This document shows positions 32,663 to 43,468 of a DNA stretch of 64,000 nt, one piece after another. The stretch is from contig NZ_QLNV01000006.1 of NCBI RefSeq assembly GCF_003285545.1, forward strand, positions 1-64,000, read 5' to 3'. The notes under the pieces were generated by a model. That model was not told the origin of the DNA, made no database searches, and worked only from the letters and a program-made list of their open reading frames with translations. The position numbers and the translations under genes are program-made. Each line of letters begins with the position of its first letter. Position 1 is the first letter of the stretch. This DNA is from Sinomicrobium soli (GTDB taxonomy: Bacteria; Bacteroidota; Bacteroidia; Flavobacteriales; Flavobacteriaceae).

Positions 32663-32705
32663 TGATAAATATCATGGTCGGGGAATTTATTTCGCAGCAA
32701 TTTTG
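32663..32705 (+). promoter_or_regulatory. FNR-like box and -7 element for the YceI-porin operon
   Basis: TGAT-AAAT-ATCA (32663-32674) is a perfect core palindrome. CAATTTTG (32698-32705) is a -7 box with one mismatch. The spacing is again 36.5 bp from centre to last base, predicting micro-oxic induction of the downstream genes. Confidence 0.72.
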
Positions 32706-32751
32706 TCCTGTGAATAACCACGAGCCCCGGCTCATTTAAATTTAATGTATC

Positions 32752-33339
32752 ATGAGAAAAACAAAAAAATCATTTCTGAAGATAGCCATTACCCTGATGG
32801 GAGTGTTTTCTTTTATTTCAGTCTCTACAGCGCAGGAAATGAACGCTGTTCCCTCCAAAAGCAAGGTTGAGGTATTCGGTACCTCGAATGTACACGACTG
32901 GGAGCTGACTGCCGACGCTTTTATGAGCTCCGGCGAATTCAAGGTAGCGGGAAATGTACTCGAGTCGGTTGAAAAGCTCAGGTTTACCATAGCTGTAGAA
33001 GCACTGAAAAGCGGTAAGGGCGGAATGGACAAGAATACGTATAAGGCCCTGAATAGCGGGAAACACCCGGAAATCTCTTTTGTAGCCGGTACGGTTACGG
33101 ATATCACGGAAGTGGCTTCGGGAAAATACACGGTCTCCGTTCCCGGAAAACTGACCATTGCCGGAACTGCCAGGCAGGTGACACTGAAATTTGAGGTAAG
33201 CAGTGCCCAGGGAATAAACCTTTCCGGAAGCACGGAGATCGATATGACGGATTACGGTGTAGAACCACCTACAGCGTTGCTGGGAACCATAAAAACCGGT
33301 GAGAAAGTAACGGTAAAAGTAAATATTGCCTACCAGTAA
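32752..33339 (+). CDS. YceI-family periplasmic protein
   Basis: A complete 195-residue YceI with a signal peptide ending in STAQ (about residue 28). The barrel region has FGTSNVHDWELTADAFM, the Bacteroidota form of the WxxDxxHS strand, KGGMDKNTYKAL in place of the DxRDxHL motif, and MTDYGVEPPTALLGTIKTG at the end. YceI proteins bind polyisoprenoids such as quinones in the periplasm. The FNR-like promoter and the following porin suggest a role linked to respiratory quinones or envelope adaptation under low oxygen; this is inference. Confidence 0.88.
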   Translation: MRKTKKSFLKIAITLMGVFSFISVSTAQEMNAVPSKSKVEVFGTSNVHDWELTADAFMSSGEFKVAGNVLESVEKLRFTIAVEALKSGKGGMDKNTYKALNSGKHPEISFVAGTVTDITEVASGKYTVSVPGKLTIAGTARQVTLKFEVSSAQGINLSGSTEIDMTDYGVEPPTALLGTIKTGEKVTVKVNIAYQ

Positions 33340-33382
33340 ATTGTAAATAATCTTTAAAATATCCCATTAAATAACTCATATT

Positions 33383-34639
33383 ATGAAAAAGACGACAATC
33401 ATCGCACTGTTGATTTCACTGTGCCTGGGCACGGTAACAACCAACGCCCAGAAGAGGGACCTCGATAATTTCAGGAGCCCTGACAAAAATGGTATAAACG
33501 TTTTTGAAGCTCCCAAGGATACGGCGACCACTTTCGACGGGGTCCAGGTAAGGATAGGAGGAGCATTTGCCCTGCAGTTCCAGAATATCGCTCATGAAAA
33601 CGGGGGAGCAGTTCCGCTGTACGATATAGGGAACAACTTTAACCTGGCTACTGCCAACCTGGACCTGGATGTGGCATTATACGACGGGGTAAACCTGCAC
33701 TTAAGGACCTACCTCTCCTCAAGGCACCATCCCGAGCCCTATGTAAAAGGAGGGTATATCACCATCAATAAGCTGGATTTTATCGAAAAAGGATTCCTGA
33801 AAGATGTCATGGACAAGGTAACGCTTAAGTTCGGCCATATGGAAAACAACTACGGGGATGCCCATTTCAGGAGGACTGATAATGCCCTGGCTATCTACAA
33901 TCCTTTTGTAGGGAACTATATCATGGATGCCTTTACCACCGAGGTTGGTGCCGAGGTATACTACAGGGACCGGGGCTGGCTGGCTATGGTCGGGGTTACC
34001 AACGGAAGGCTGAACCAGGATGCCAAGGGAGGTACAAGCCCTTCTACCCTGTTGAAACTGGGGTATGACAAACAGGTAAACCAGGACCTGAGGTTGCGGT
34101 TGACCGGGTCTATGTACCACACCGCACAAAGCGGTAACGTATACCTATATTCGGCAGACCGGGCAGGGTCAAGGTACTATTACGTTATGGAAGGTGTAGA
34201 CGCTACCTCCAAAGGGAACTTCCGGTCCGGTAGGTTTGACCCCGGATTTACAAATGAAATGACGGCCTTTATGATTAACCCGTTCGTGAAATACCAGGGG
34301 CTTGAATTCTTCGGACTGGTCGAAACCGTTTCCGGAAAGACAGATGCCGAAACAGACCGCAGGAATACACTGCAGCTGGGAGGCGAATTACTGTACCGCT
34401 TCGGAGCTGACGAGAACTTCTATGTAGGAGGCAGGTATAATACGGTAGACGGGGAACTGGCTTCCGGAGAAGATGTTACCATAGACCGTTTTAACCTGGG
34501 AGCAGGGTACTTCATGACCAAAAACATTCTGGTAAAACTGGAGTATGTAAACCAGCAATACGACGGTTATTATACCGATAATATACTGAATGAAGGTAAG
34601 TTCAACGGGTTTGTGGCAGAAGCCGTGATCAGTTTCTGA
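33383..34639 (+). CDS. Outer-membrane porin-type beta barrel
   Basis: A 418-residue protein with a signal peptide (ending TTNAQ, about residue 23), many alternating amphipathic strands, a terminal Phe (AVISF) typical of outer-membrane barrels, and the pattern of phosphate-selective porin O/P-like proteins (VRIGGAFALQFQNIA, LDVALYDGVNLHLRTYLSS). The solute is unknown. It follows yceI by 43 bp and is most likely in the same FNR-controlled transcript. Confidence 0.82.
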   Translation: MKKTTIIALLISLCLGTVTTNAQKRDLDNFRSPDKNGINVFEAPKDTATTFDGVQVRIGGAFALQFQNIAHENGGAVPLYDIGNNFNLATANLDLDVALYDGVNLHLRTYLSSRHHPEPYVKGGYITINKLDFIEKGFLKDVMDKVTLKFGHMENNYGDAHFRRTDNALAIYNPFVGNYIMDAFTTEVGAEVYYRDRGWLAMVGVTNGRLNQDAKGGTSPSTLLKLGYDKQVNQDLRLRLTGSMYHTAQSGNVYLYSADRAGSRYYYVMEGVDATSKGNFRSGRFDPGFTNEMTAFMINPFVKYQGLEFFGLVETVSGKTDAETDRRNTLQLGGELLYRFGADENFYVGGRYNTVDGELASGEDVTIDRFNLGAGYFMTKNILVKLEYVNQQYDGYYTDNILNEGKFNGFVAEAVISF

Positions 34640-34749
34640 TCAATATTGAAAAGACTCAAAGCAGTTAACATATGAATTTGTATCTTTCGGTCATCCCCCG
34701 GTGGAAAAGCCGGGGAACCGAAAGTACAATATATAAAACAAGGTAACAG

Positions 34750-35337
34750 ATGAGAACCATTTCCGGAATAAGCATACTTTTTATCCTGGTACTCTTCTGT
34801 TCGGGAATGCCTTTCCGGGAGCAGAAAGTACTGATCACTATCGGTGAAGAAAGCCGGCTTTATCTCAAAGGGTATTCCAATGTCCGCAATTTTACCTGTA
34901 CGTACGACAGGGAACTCCTTGCAGAAGCGGTTCCGGTAGTATTTTACAGGGAGGGAAAACGCCTGCTGTTCAAAAAAGCCGGCCTGCTTCTTGAAAACAG
35001 GGGTTTCGATTGCGGAGGCAGGGGAATAAACAGGGATTTTCACGGTCTGCTCAAAACCGATGAATACCCGGAGATAAAACTCGTCCTGAAGGAAATAATT
35101 CCGGAGAAGGAAAATATACATGCCCGGGTATCCATGACCATCGGGGGAGAGCAACGGGATTATACCGTTCCCGTGACCCTTGAAAATGGAAGGGCTTTAA
35201 AATGTTCAGGGATACTTCCTCTCAATATCCGCGATTTCGGACTGCAACCCCCGAAAAAGATGCTGGGGATCATAGTTGTGGATGAGAAAATAGATATTTA
35301 TTTCGACCTGTTCCTGCAGGTCGCAGATGCCGGGTAG
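34750..35337 (+). CDS. Divergent YceI-like exported protein
   Basis: A 195-residue protein with a short hydrophobic leader (SILFILVLFCSGMPF). The C-terminal half shows the YceI-end pattern LPLNIRDFGLQPPKKMLGII, parallel to the complete YceI two genes upstream, and INRDFHGLLKTDEYPEIKLV mirrors the YceI motif RDxHLxSxxFFDxxxYPxI. The N-terminal half has extra cysteines (NFTCTYD, FDCGG). It may be an inner- or outer-leaflet version of the same ligand binder. The next gene starts 3 bp after its stop, linking it to a CoA-transferase. Confidence 0.7.
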   Translation: MRTISGISILFILVLFCSGMPFREQKVLITIGEESRLYLKGYSNVRNFTCTYDRELLAEAVPVVFYREGKRLLFKKAGLLLENRGFDCGGRGINRDFHGLLKTDEYPEIKLVLKEIIPEKENIHARVSMTIGGEQRDYTVPVTLENGRALKCSGILPLNIRDFGLQPPKKMLGIIVVDEKIDIYFDLFLQVADAG

Positions 35338-35340
35338 GGC

Positions 35341-36678
35341 ATGGCAGTCCGGGAAAACAAAGCAATTCAAAAAACAATCATTGATATGTTACACTATACT
35401 ACAGCCGAAGAGGCCGTGTCTCTTGTCCGGTCGGGAAGCCGCCTGTTCTTTCAGGGAGCTGCCATGACACCCAACAACCTGATAGATGCCCTCTGCCAGC
35501 GTTATGAAGAACTCGAAAATATTGAGATCGTACAGATGCACACCGAAGGACAGGCGCTTTATACACAGCAGCCTTACTGCCAGTCTTTCCGGCTGAACAG
35601 CTTTTTTGTGGGAGGGAATGTAAGATCGGCAGTAAATTCCACCTATGGCGATTATATCCCGGTCTTTCTCAGTGAAATACACCTGCTTTTCCGGAAGAAT
35701 CACCTGCCTCTCGATGTGGCATTTATCCAGGTCTCTCCTCCCGACCGGCACGGGTATTGCTCGCTGGGCACTTCCGTGGATATTACGCTTCCGGCCATTA
35801 CTGCGGCACATACGGTTATTGCACAGGTAAACCCCAATGTGCCCAGGACACACGGAGACGGTATAATCCATATCAACCGTATCGATGCAGCCGTATTTGT
35901 GGATGAACCCATTTACAGTACCGGAATAACGGAACCCACGGCGGTAGAGAAGAAGATCGGCTATCACGTAGCCGGACTGGTGGAAGATGGTGCTACCTTG
36001 CAGATGGGAATAGGAGGAATACCCAACGGGGTACTGAGCCAGCTCGGGAACCACAAGAGACTGGGAGTGCATACGGAAATGTTCTCCGACGGGATATTGC
36101 CCCTGGTGGAACAAGGGGTCATCACGGGAGAGGAAAAAGCCATCAAAAAAGGCAAACTGGTTACCTGCTTTGCCGTAGGATCTCCCGAATTATACAGGTT
36201 CCTGGACGATAACCCATCAGTACATTTCAAAGAAACCGCATATACCAACGATACCGCGATTATCCGTCGCAATCCGAAGGTCACTGCCATAAACAGTGCC
36301 ATCGAAATAGACCTTACCGGGCAGATATGCGCCGACAGTATAGGCCCCAGGCAATATTCAGGGGTAGGAGGACAGATGGATTTTATAAGGGGGGCTTCCC
36401 TGTCTGAAGGGGGGAAAGCGATCATAGCGTTCCCTTCGGTGACCAACAAGGGAATATCCAAGATCGTGCCTTTCCTGAAACAGGGGGCGGGGGTTACCAC
36501 CACAAGGGCGCACGTGCATTACGTGGCTACGGAATACGGCGTGGTAGACCTTTTCGGGAAAAACCTGAAGGAACGTGCCAGGACCCTGATCTCCATCGCT
36601 CATCCCGATCACAGGGAATCACTGGAGAAGGCTGCTTTTGAACGTTTCGGAAGCAGTATGATCTCCAGGTCTTCATAA
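35341..36678 (+). CDS. Acetyl-CoA hydrolase/transferase family CoA-transferase
   Basis: A 445-residue CoA-transferase of the Cat1/4-hydroxybutyrate type. Visible are FFQGAAMTPNNLIDALCQR, LDVAFIQVSPPDRHGYCSLG, MGIGGIPNGVLSQLGNHKR and HTEMFSDG, in which Glu246 is the likely catalytic residue forming the CoA thioester. GVGGQMDFIRGASLSEGGKA and VHYVATEYGVVDLFGKNL complete the family pattern. It moves CoA between acetate and other short acids. The link to the YceI-like gene (3 bp) is striking because the functions are not obviously related. A terminator hairpin follows. ATG 35341 is favoured by spacing; ATG 35386 is possible. Confidence 0.88.
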   Translation: MAVRENKAIQKTIIDMLHYTTAEEAVSLVRSGSRLFFQGAAMTPNNLIDALCQRYEELENIEIVQMHTEGQALYTQQPYCQSFRLNSFFVGGNVRSAVNSTYGDYIPVFLSEIHLLFRKNHLPLDVAFIQVSPPDRHGYCSLGTSVDITLPAITAAHTVIAQVNPNVPRTHGDGIIHINRIDAAVFVDEPIYSTGITEPTAVEKKIGYHVAGLVEDGATLQMGIGGIPNGVLSQLGNHKRLGVHTEMFSDGILPLVEQGVITGEEKAIKKGKLVTCFAVGSPELYRFLDDNPSVHFKETAYTNDTAIIRRNPKVTAINSAIEIDLTGQICADSIGPRQYSGVGGQMDFIRGASLSEGGKAIIAFPSVTNKGISKIVPFLKQGAGVTTTRAHVHYVATEYGVVDLFGKNLKERARTLISIAHPDHRESLEKAAFERFGSSMISRSS

Positions 36679-36699
36679 TCTGTGGCAATAAACAGCTAA

Positions 36700-36735
36700 A
36701 AAGCCGTTTCGGATATTCCCGGAACGGTTTTTTTT
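36700..36735. terminator. Terminator between the CoA-transferase and a convergent gene
   Basis: GCCGTTTC...GAACGGT forms a stem around a GGATATTCCCG loop region, followed by eight T on the plus strand; an A-rich stretch on the other side lets it serve the convergent gene too. Confidence 0.8.
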
Positions 36736-36759
36736 ATATCCCGGAACGACCGGGGGACG

Positions 36760-37473
36760 TCAGTTGTAATATTTGCTGTTCCACACCAGCCCGTTGAAGT
36801 TCTTGCCCAGGGCAAAGGCGTAGAAGAGGGTAATACCGCACAGTGATTTCAGTATAAAGAAAAACAGCAGCCAGAAATGGGATGCGTCGGGGTGGGGCGT
36901 AAATAGCCGAAGTGGTGTAATGGCGGTAATTCCGAGACTGATGACAACCATGAGGATAAACAGGTTGAACAGGTTCTTGAAAGGAAGCATCAACCACTTT
37001 CTCAGGGGATGCAGGTCGTTGCCCCACTTGTGTATAAGGTAATAATAATTGTTGCCCAGGGGAACAAACAGCAGGGGGTCATCGGCATTTTCCAGCCTGA
37101 ACAACCCGGCGGGAGCTACTATTTTAAAGCCTGAAAGTGTTGTGCCGTGCTGCTTTTCGAGGCGTTTGATCTCGGCGATGGCTTCCTCCGGGAATGTACC
37201 TTTAAAGTACCGGGTATCCAGAAAACGCAAGCGGTAGTCCGTACACACCTGTTTGATATGGGAGATATGAAAGATCCTGTCGGTAGCCAGCTTTTCGAAG
37301 TCCAGCGTATGGGATTGCGATGAACCCCGGGCCAGTTTTTCGGTGATATGCCGGTTCCTGCGGTCTTCTTCTTCCAGTATCCTTTCCACCTGTTTCAGCA
37401 GGTCGGGGGTACGGGATTTCCTGTCTCTGTATTGCTTTAGCTTATGTTCCAGATTGACCCTGTGTAATACCAT
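36760..37473 (-). CDS. Membrane protein of unknown function
   Basis: About 237 residues. The N-terminal half is charged and helical (LKQVERILEEEDRRNRHITE), with a RIFHISHIKQVCTDYRLRFL stretch and a LEKQHGTTLSGFKIVAPAG segment. The C-terminal third has two membrane helices (FNLFILMVVISLGITAITPL and FWLLFFFILKSLCGITLFYA). The frame is open further upstream to 37626, but a -7 promoter box at 37500-37507 sits 27 bp before ATG 37473, so I start there. I do not recognise the family. The cytosolic-helix plus two-helix layout is like small sensory or peptidase-scaffold proteins; no function is claimed. Confidence 0.65.
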   Translation of the reverse strand: MVLHRVNLEHKLKQYRDRKSRTPDLLKQVERILEEEDRRNRHITEKLARGSSQSHTLDFEKLATDRIFHISHIKQVCTDYRLRFLDTRYFKGTFPEEAIAEIKRLEKQHGTTLSGFKIVAPAGLFRLENADDPLLFVPLGNNYYYLIHKWGNDLHPLRKWLMLPFKNLFNLFILMVVISLGITAITPLRLFTPHPDASHFWLLFFFILKSLCGITLFYAFALGKNFNGLVWNSKYYN

Positions 37474-37499
37474 TTTTCCGAAAGTGTAAAAGGTTATTC

Positions 37500-37507
37500 C
37501 AAAATTA
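37500..37507 (-). promoter_or_regulatory. -7 promoter box for the membrane protein gene
   Basis: The minus strand is TAATTTTG, a perfect TAnnTTTG match, predicting a start near 37495 and a leader of about 22 bases to ATG 37473. Confidence 0.5.
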
Positions 37508-37558
37508 GTGAAAATGACAGGAAACATCAAGGGAAATACCGATATATGCTTTTCATCC

Positions 37559-37588
37559 AAAAAAGAAGGCGGCCTCAGGCCGCCTTCT
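37559..37588 (-). terminator. Strong terminator of katG
   Basis: On the minus strand an 11-bp perfect stem (AGAAGGCGGCC / GGCCGCCTTCT) with a 3-base loop is followed by six T. It ends katG transcription and shows that the downstream gene must have its own promoter. Confidence 0.9.
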
Positions 37589-37641
37589 GCTGTCAGTCCC
37601 GTCCTGCTGCCGGGACTGATTGTCATGGTCCGGGAAACCGG

Positions 37642-40068
<2,427 letters not shown>

Positions 40069-40096
40069 TTACTGCATGATTATTTTCGTAACCGGG

Positions 40097-42523
40097 CTAC
40101 CGCAATTCGGCTTTCAGCTCATTCTCGAAAGCCTGGCGGTATTTGTCCATTATATGGTCGATCTGTTTGTCGGTGAGGGTCCCGTTTTCATCCTGGAAAG
40201 TAAAACTCACGGCATACGACTTCTTGCCTTCAGGCAGTTTGTTACCCTCATACACATCGAACAGGTTGACGTTCTTCAGCAGGGAACGATCTGTTTTACG
40301 CGCTGTTTCATAAATGTCACTGAATGTCACCTTCCGGTCGATAAGGAGGGCAAAATCTCTTCGTACTTCGGGAAACCTGGGGATTTCACCGTACCTGATA
40401 CCCTCGGTATTGAGATGTTGCAGTACATCGTCCCAGCGGAAGTCGGCATAAATGACCTCCTGTTTTATATCGAAAGCCCTGAGGATATCCTGGCGTATGA
40501 CCCCGAGCGATACCAGCGGGACTTTGCCTGCGGATATTACGATCCCCTCGTTAAAGACATCTTTTTCTACAGGGCTGTAGGTGATGTCCCGGAACCCCAG
40601 CCGGTCCAGGATGATCTGTACCACGCCCTTGGCATAGAAGAAATCTGACGGCGTAACCGGGTTTTTCCAGTTTTCCTCATTCCTGTTTCCGGTAAAGAAG
40701 AGCGCAAGGCTCTTGTGTTCTTCCCGGCGGTTTCCGAACTGGTGGTATGATTTTCCGAATTCGAAGAGTTTGAGGTTCGGGCGTTTTCTGTTGATGTTAT
40801 ATGCTATGGCTTCCAGCCCGGAGAACAGCAGTGTCCTTCTCATGATGGAAAGGTCATTACTGAGCGGATTGAGCATGGTCACATTGTTCTCGTCCTTTAT
40901 ATCTCCGGAAAGATCATTGTATTTCGGAGACGTCAGCGAGTTGGCCATGATCTCGTAGCATCCTCTTGCCACGAGCAGATCGGCCACCTTGTTCTGTATC
41001 TTGTAATCTTCGAATCGGGAAGAATAGGAAACCGAAGCGTTCAGTTTTTCTCCCGATTTAATATTGTTGTAACCGTATACCCGGAGTATCTCTTCGATAA
41101 CATCGGCTTCGCGTTGTACGTCTACCCGGTAAGAAGGAATGGTGAGCCCCATTCCGGCTTCGGTAACATTGTTTACCTTGATGTCCAGCGAACTCAGTAT
41201 GGATTTTACCGTTTCTTCCGGCAGGTTCTGGCCGATGAGCTTGTTGATCTTGTCATAGTACAGGAATACCTGGAAATCTTCAAACTTTTTGGGATACATA
41301 TCCACCACATCACTGGTGATCTCCCCGCCGGCCACTTCCTGTATGAGCAGTGCGGCGCGACGCAGGGCATACTCCACGGTCCTGATATCGATACCCCTTT
41401 CAAAACGGAAGGAAGCATCGGTATTGACCCCGTGTCTTTTAGCCGATTTCCGGATGGCTACGGGACTGAAATATGCGCTTTCGAGAAAAATACCTGTCGT
41501 ACCGTCGGAAACTCCCGAATATTCACCGCCTAAAACCCCGGCGATACACATGGGCTTTTCGGCATCACAGATCATAAGGTCTTCTTCGTGCAGTTCTCTT
41601 TCCACCCCGTCCAGCGTAGTGAACCGGGTTCCAGGATCTGCCGTTTTTACTACTATTTTATGGCCTGCTATCTTGGCGATGTCAAAAGCGTGAAGCGGTT
41701 GCCCCAGTTCGTGCAGTACGTAATTGGTGGCGTCTACCACATTGTTTTTGGGAGCGATCCCTATGGCCTTTAGCCTGTTCTGCAACCATTGGGGGGACGG
41801 CATTATCCTGAGCCCCGAAATGGTGACCCCCGTATATCTCGGGGCCAGCGCCTTGTCCTGTACGTCCACATCGATACGCTGTGTCCTGTTATCTACCCGG
41901 AAACTGCTTACCGATGGCGTGATCATTTCCAGGCTGATATCCTGCCGGAGCAATCCGGCCCTCAGATCCCTGGCCACCCCGAAATGGCTCATGGCATCGG
42001 CGCGGTTGGGCGTGAGACCGATCTCAAATACAACATCGTCTTCTACCTGGTAAAGTGTCGCAAGGGAAGTACCGGGCACCAGGTTCTGGTCCAGTACCAT
42101 AATGCCGTCGTGGCTTTTTCCCAGTCCCAGTTCATCTTCGGCACATATCATTCCGAACGATTCTTCGCCCCGTATCTTGCTTTTCTTTATTTTCCAGGTC
42201 TCGCCCTTATCGTCGTAAAGCGTCGTACCTATGGGGGCTACGGGAACTTTTTGCCCGGTAGCTACATTGGGAGCTCCGCATACAATCTGTACCGGCTGGC
42301 CGTTGCCCAGGTCTACCCGGGTTACTTTGAGCCTGTCGGCATTAGGGTGTTTTTCGCAGGAAACCACATGCCCTACTACAATACCCTTCAGTCCTCCCTT
42401 TACGGATTGGAAAGAGGTGATCCCTTCTACTTCGAGACCGAGATCGGTGAGCAATGCTGCAGTTTTGTCTGCTTCCCAGTCCAGTTTGATGAACTGTTTG
42501 AGCCAGTTGTAGGATATCTTCAT
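40097..42523 (-). CDS. pheT: Phenylalanyl-tRNA synthetase beta subunit
   Basis: An 808-residue bacterial PheT. Domains in order: N-terminal B1 region (MKISYNWLKQFIKLDWEADK), OB-fold tRNA-binding domain (GIVVGHVVSCEKHPNADRLK), B3/B4 editing domain (YTGVTISGLRIMPSPQWLQN), B5 domain, core, and a C-terminal FDX-ACB anticodon domain (FPEVRRDFALLIDRKVTFSD). It charges tRNA-Phe together with PheS; pheS is not in this window, as is common for Bacteroidota. Full length and intact. A promoter and a leader hairpin lie upstream. Confidence 0.97.
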   Translation of the reverse strand: MKISYNWLKQFIKLDWEADKTAALLTDLGLEVEGITSFQSVKGGLKGIVVGHVVSCEKHPNADRLKVTRVDLGNGQPVQIVCGAPNVATGQKVPVAPIGTTLYDDKGETWKIKKSKIRGEESFGMICAEDELGLGKSHDGIMVLDQNLVPGTSLATLYQVEDDVVFEIGLTPNRADAMSHFGVARDLRAGLLRQDISLEMITPSVSSFRVDNRTQRIDVDVQDKALAPRYTGVTISGLRIMPSPQWLQNRLKAIGIAPKNNVVDATNYVLHELGQPLHAFDIAKIAGHKIVVKTADPGTRFTTLDGVERELHEEDLMICDAEKPMCIAGVLGGEYSGVSDGTTGIFLESAYFSPVAIRKSAKRHGVNTDASFRFERGIDIRTVEYALRRAALLIQEVAGGEITSDVVDMYPKKFEDFQVFLYYDKINKLIGQNLPEETVKSILSSLDIKVNNVTEAGMGLTIPSYRVDVQREADVIEEILRVYGYNNIKSGEKLNASVSYSSRFEDYKIQNKVADLLVARGCYEIMANSLTSPKYNDLSGDIKDENNVTMLNPLSNDLSIMRRTLLFSGLEAIAYNINRKRPNLKLFEFGKSYHQFGNRREEHKSLALFFTGNRNEENWKNPVTPSDFFYAKGVVQIILDRLGFRDITYSPVEKDVFNEGIVISAGKVPLVSLGVIRQDILRAFDIKQEVIYADFRWDDVLQHLNTEGIRYGEIPRFPEVRRDFALLIDRKVTFSDIYETARKTDRSLLKNVNLFDVYEGNKLPEGKKSYAVSFTFQDENGTLTDKQIDHIMDKYRQAFENELKAELR

Positions 42524-42545
42524 TGAGTCTTGAACTTACGTTTTT

Positions 42546-42605
42546 ACATACGAAAGTATGTCGTTGATGTACGCCTTGTTTTTGCTTTTAACGATGGCAA
42601 AGATA
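42546..42605 (-). promoter_or_regulatory. pheT promoter and leader hairpin
   Basis: The minus strand has a perfect -7 box TATCTTTG (42598-42605). The predicted leader of about 70 bases contains a perfect 6-4-6 hairpin at 42546-42561 (ACATAC / GTATGT on the plus strand). The hairpin is not followed by a T-run or by a peptide rich in Phe codons, so classic attenuation is not supported. Confidence 0.45.
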
Positions 42606-42682
42606 AGCGTTATGAATTTTTTATAAAAGCAGGGATTGCGATTTCTGGGGAGATAACAGATCGCATAAAATTATTATATTTA

Positions 42683-43306
42683 ATGACTGAAATGCAAATA
42701 GTGAACAAAATACTTTCTGACGTATACCGGCACCCCCTGCTTTCCGCTACCGATCTCGGGCTTATTTGTGAGGCCCATACCCTGGTGGAGGCCGGTAAGG
42801 CAACCCTGCTGTTGCGGGAGGGAGAAGTCGCTAATGCCTATTATATTGTGGAAAGCGGTCTTGTACGCACCTATGTATACGATTTTGAGGGCAACGAGAT
42901 CACCACGGCATTTGCAGGAGACTGGGAGGTCGTGATAGAGGTAGCTTCCCTTTTTCAGCGGATCCCCACCCGTGAATACATACAATGCCTGAGCGATGCA
43001 AGGCTCTGGAAAATATCCTTCGAACGCTTCCAGGAGCTGTTTCACGAAATTCCGGCCTTCCGGGAATGGGGGCGTTCCTGGATGGCGGCAGAATTGTCCC
43101 GAAGCAAACTGCGGGCCACCGGGATGATCACCCTTCCGGCTTCTGAAAGGTACCTTCGCCTTCTCGAGGAAAAACCCCGGCTGTTGCAACAGGCTCCCCT
43201 GAAACATATAGCCAGTTACCTCGGCATTACGGATACATCGCTGAGCAGAATACGAAAAGAGATTACCGCAGGGGGTACTGCCGGCAAAAAAAATCGCACC
43301 GTATAA
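42683..43306 (+). CDS. Crp/Fnr-family transcriptional regulator
   Basis: A 207-residue Crp-type protein without Fnr cysteines. The beta roll (LLLREGEVANAYYIVESGLV) and a C-terminal helix-turn-helix (HIASYLGITDTSLSRIRKE) are clear. The recognition helix D-T-S-L-S-R differs from the Fnr-type protein at 22520-23203 by loss of the Glu. I start at ATG 42683 (MTEMQIVNKIL); the open frame reaches further upstream without family-like sequence. Immediately after its stop lies a perfect palindrome placed exactly at -41.5 of the next gene's promoter, so it probably activates the VOC protein gene. The ligand is unknown. Confidence 0.88.
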   Translation: MTEMQIVNKILSDVYRHPLLSATDLGLICEAHTLVEAGKATLLLREGEVANAYYIVESGLVRTYVYDFEGNEITTAFAGDWEVVIEVASLFQRIPTREYIQCLSDARLWKISFERFQELFHEIPAFREWGRSWMAAELSRSKLRATGMITLPASERYLRLLEEKPRLLQQAPLKHIASYLGITDTSLSRIRKEITAGGTAGKKNRTV

Positions 43307-43308
43307 AA

Positions 43309-43353
43309 CTTGTCATAAGACAAGCCTGTTTCCTTGTATTACACCTATTTTTG
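43309..43353 (+). promoter_or_regulatory. Crp/Fnr-type operator and promoter of the VOC gene
   Basis: CTTGTC-ATAA-GACAAG (43309-43324) is a perfect palindrome; its core TTGTC-N4-GACAA has Crp/Fnr geometry. TATTTTTG (43346-43353) is a perfect -7 box. The centre (43316.5) is 36.5 bp before the last base of the -7 box, the same distance as the four FNR-like promoters. Confidence 0.72.
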
Positions 43354-43468
43354 GAAGATGGTGCGGCGGGCTACCGGCATTTCCCGGACCGATCCGGAGT
43401 CGTGGGCGGCCCTGTGAGCTGTGCGGCAGAAAGCGTAAATAAACATTAACCTTCATACCATATCAAAC

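Noticed and set aside
34637-34648. TGAT-CAAT-ATTG upstream of the YceI-like gene
   Set aside because: The second half-site is ATTG, not ATCA, and the nearest TTTG is displaced by one base.
37474-37626. Upstream extension of the membrane protein gene to 37626
   Set aside because: The extension runs through the katG terminator and across a perfect -7 promoter box, so translation from there is unlikely.
41789-42526. Plus-strand frame inside pheT
   Set aside because: Antisense to pheT, no start context and no recognisable motifs.
42546-42561. pheT leader hairpin as an attenuator
   Set aside because: There is no alternative structure, T-run or Phe-rich leader peptide, so attenuation cannot be supported.
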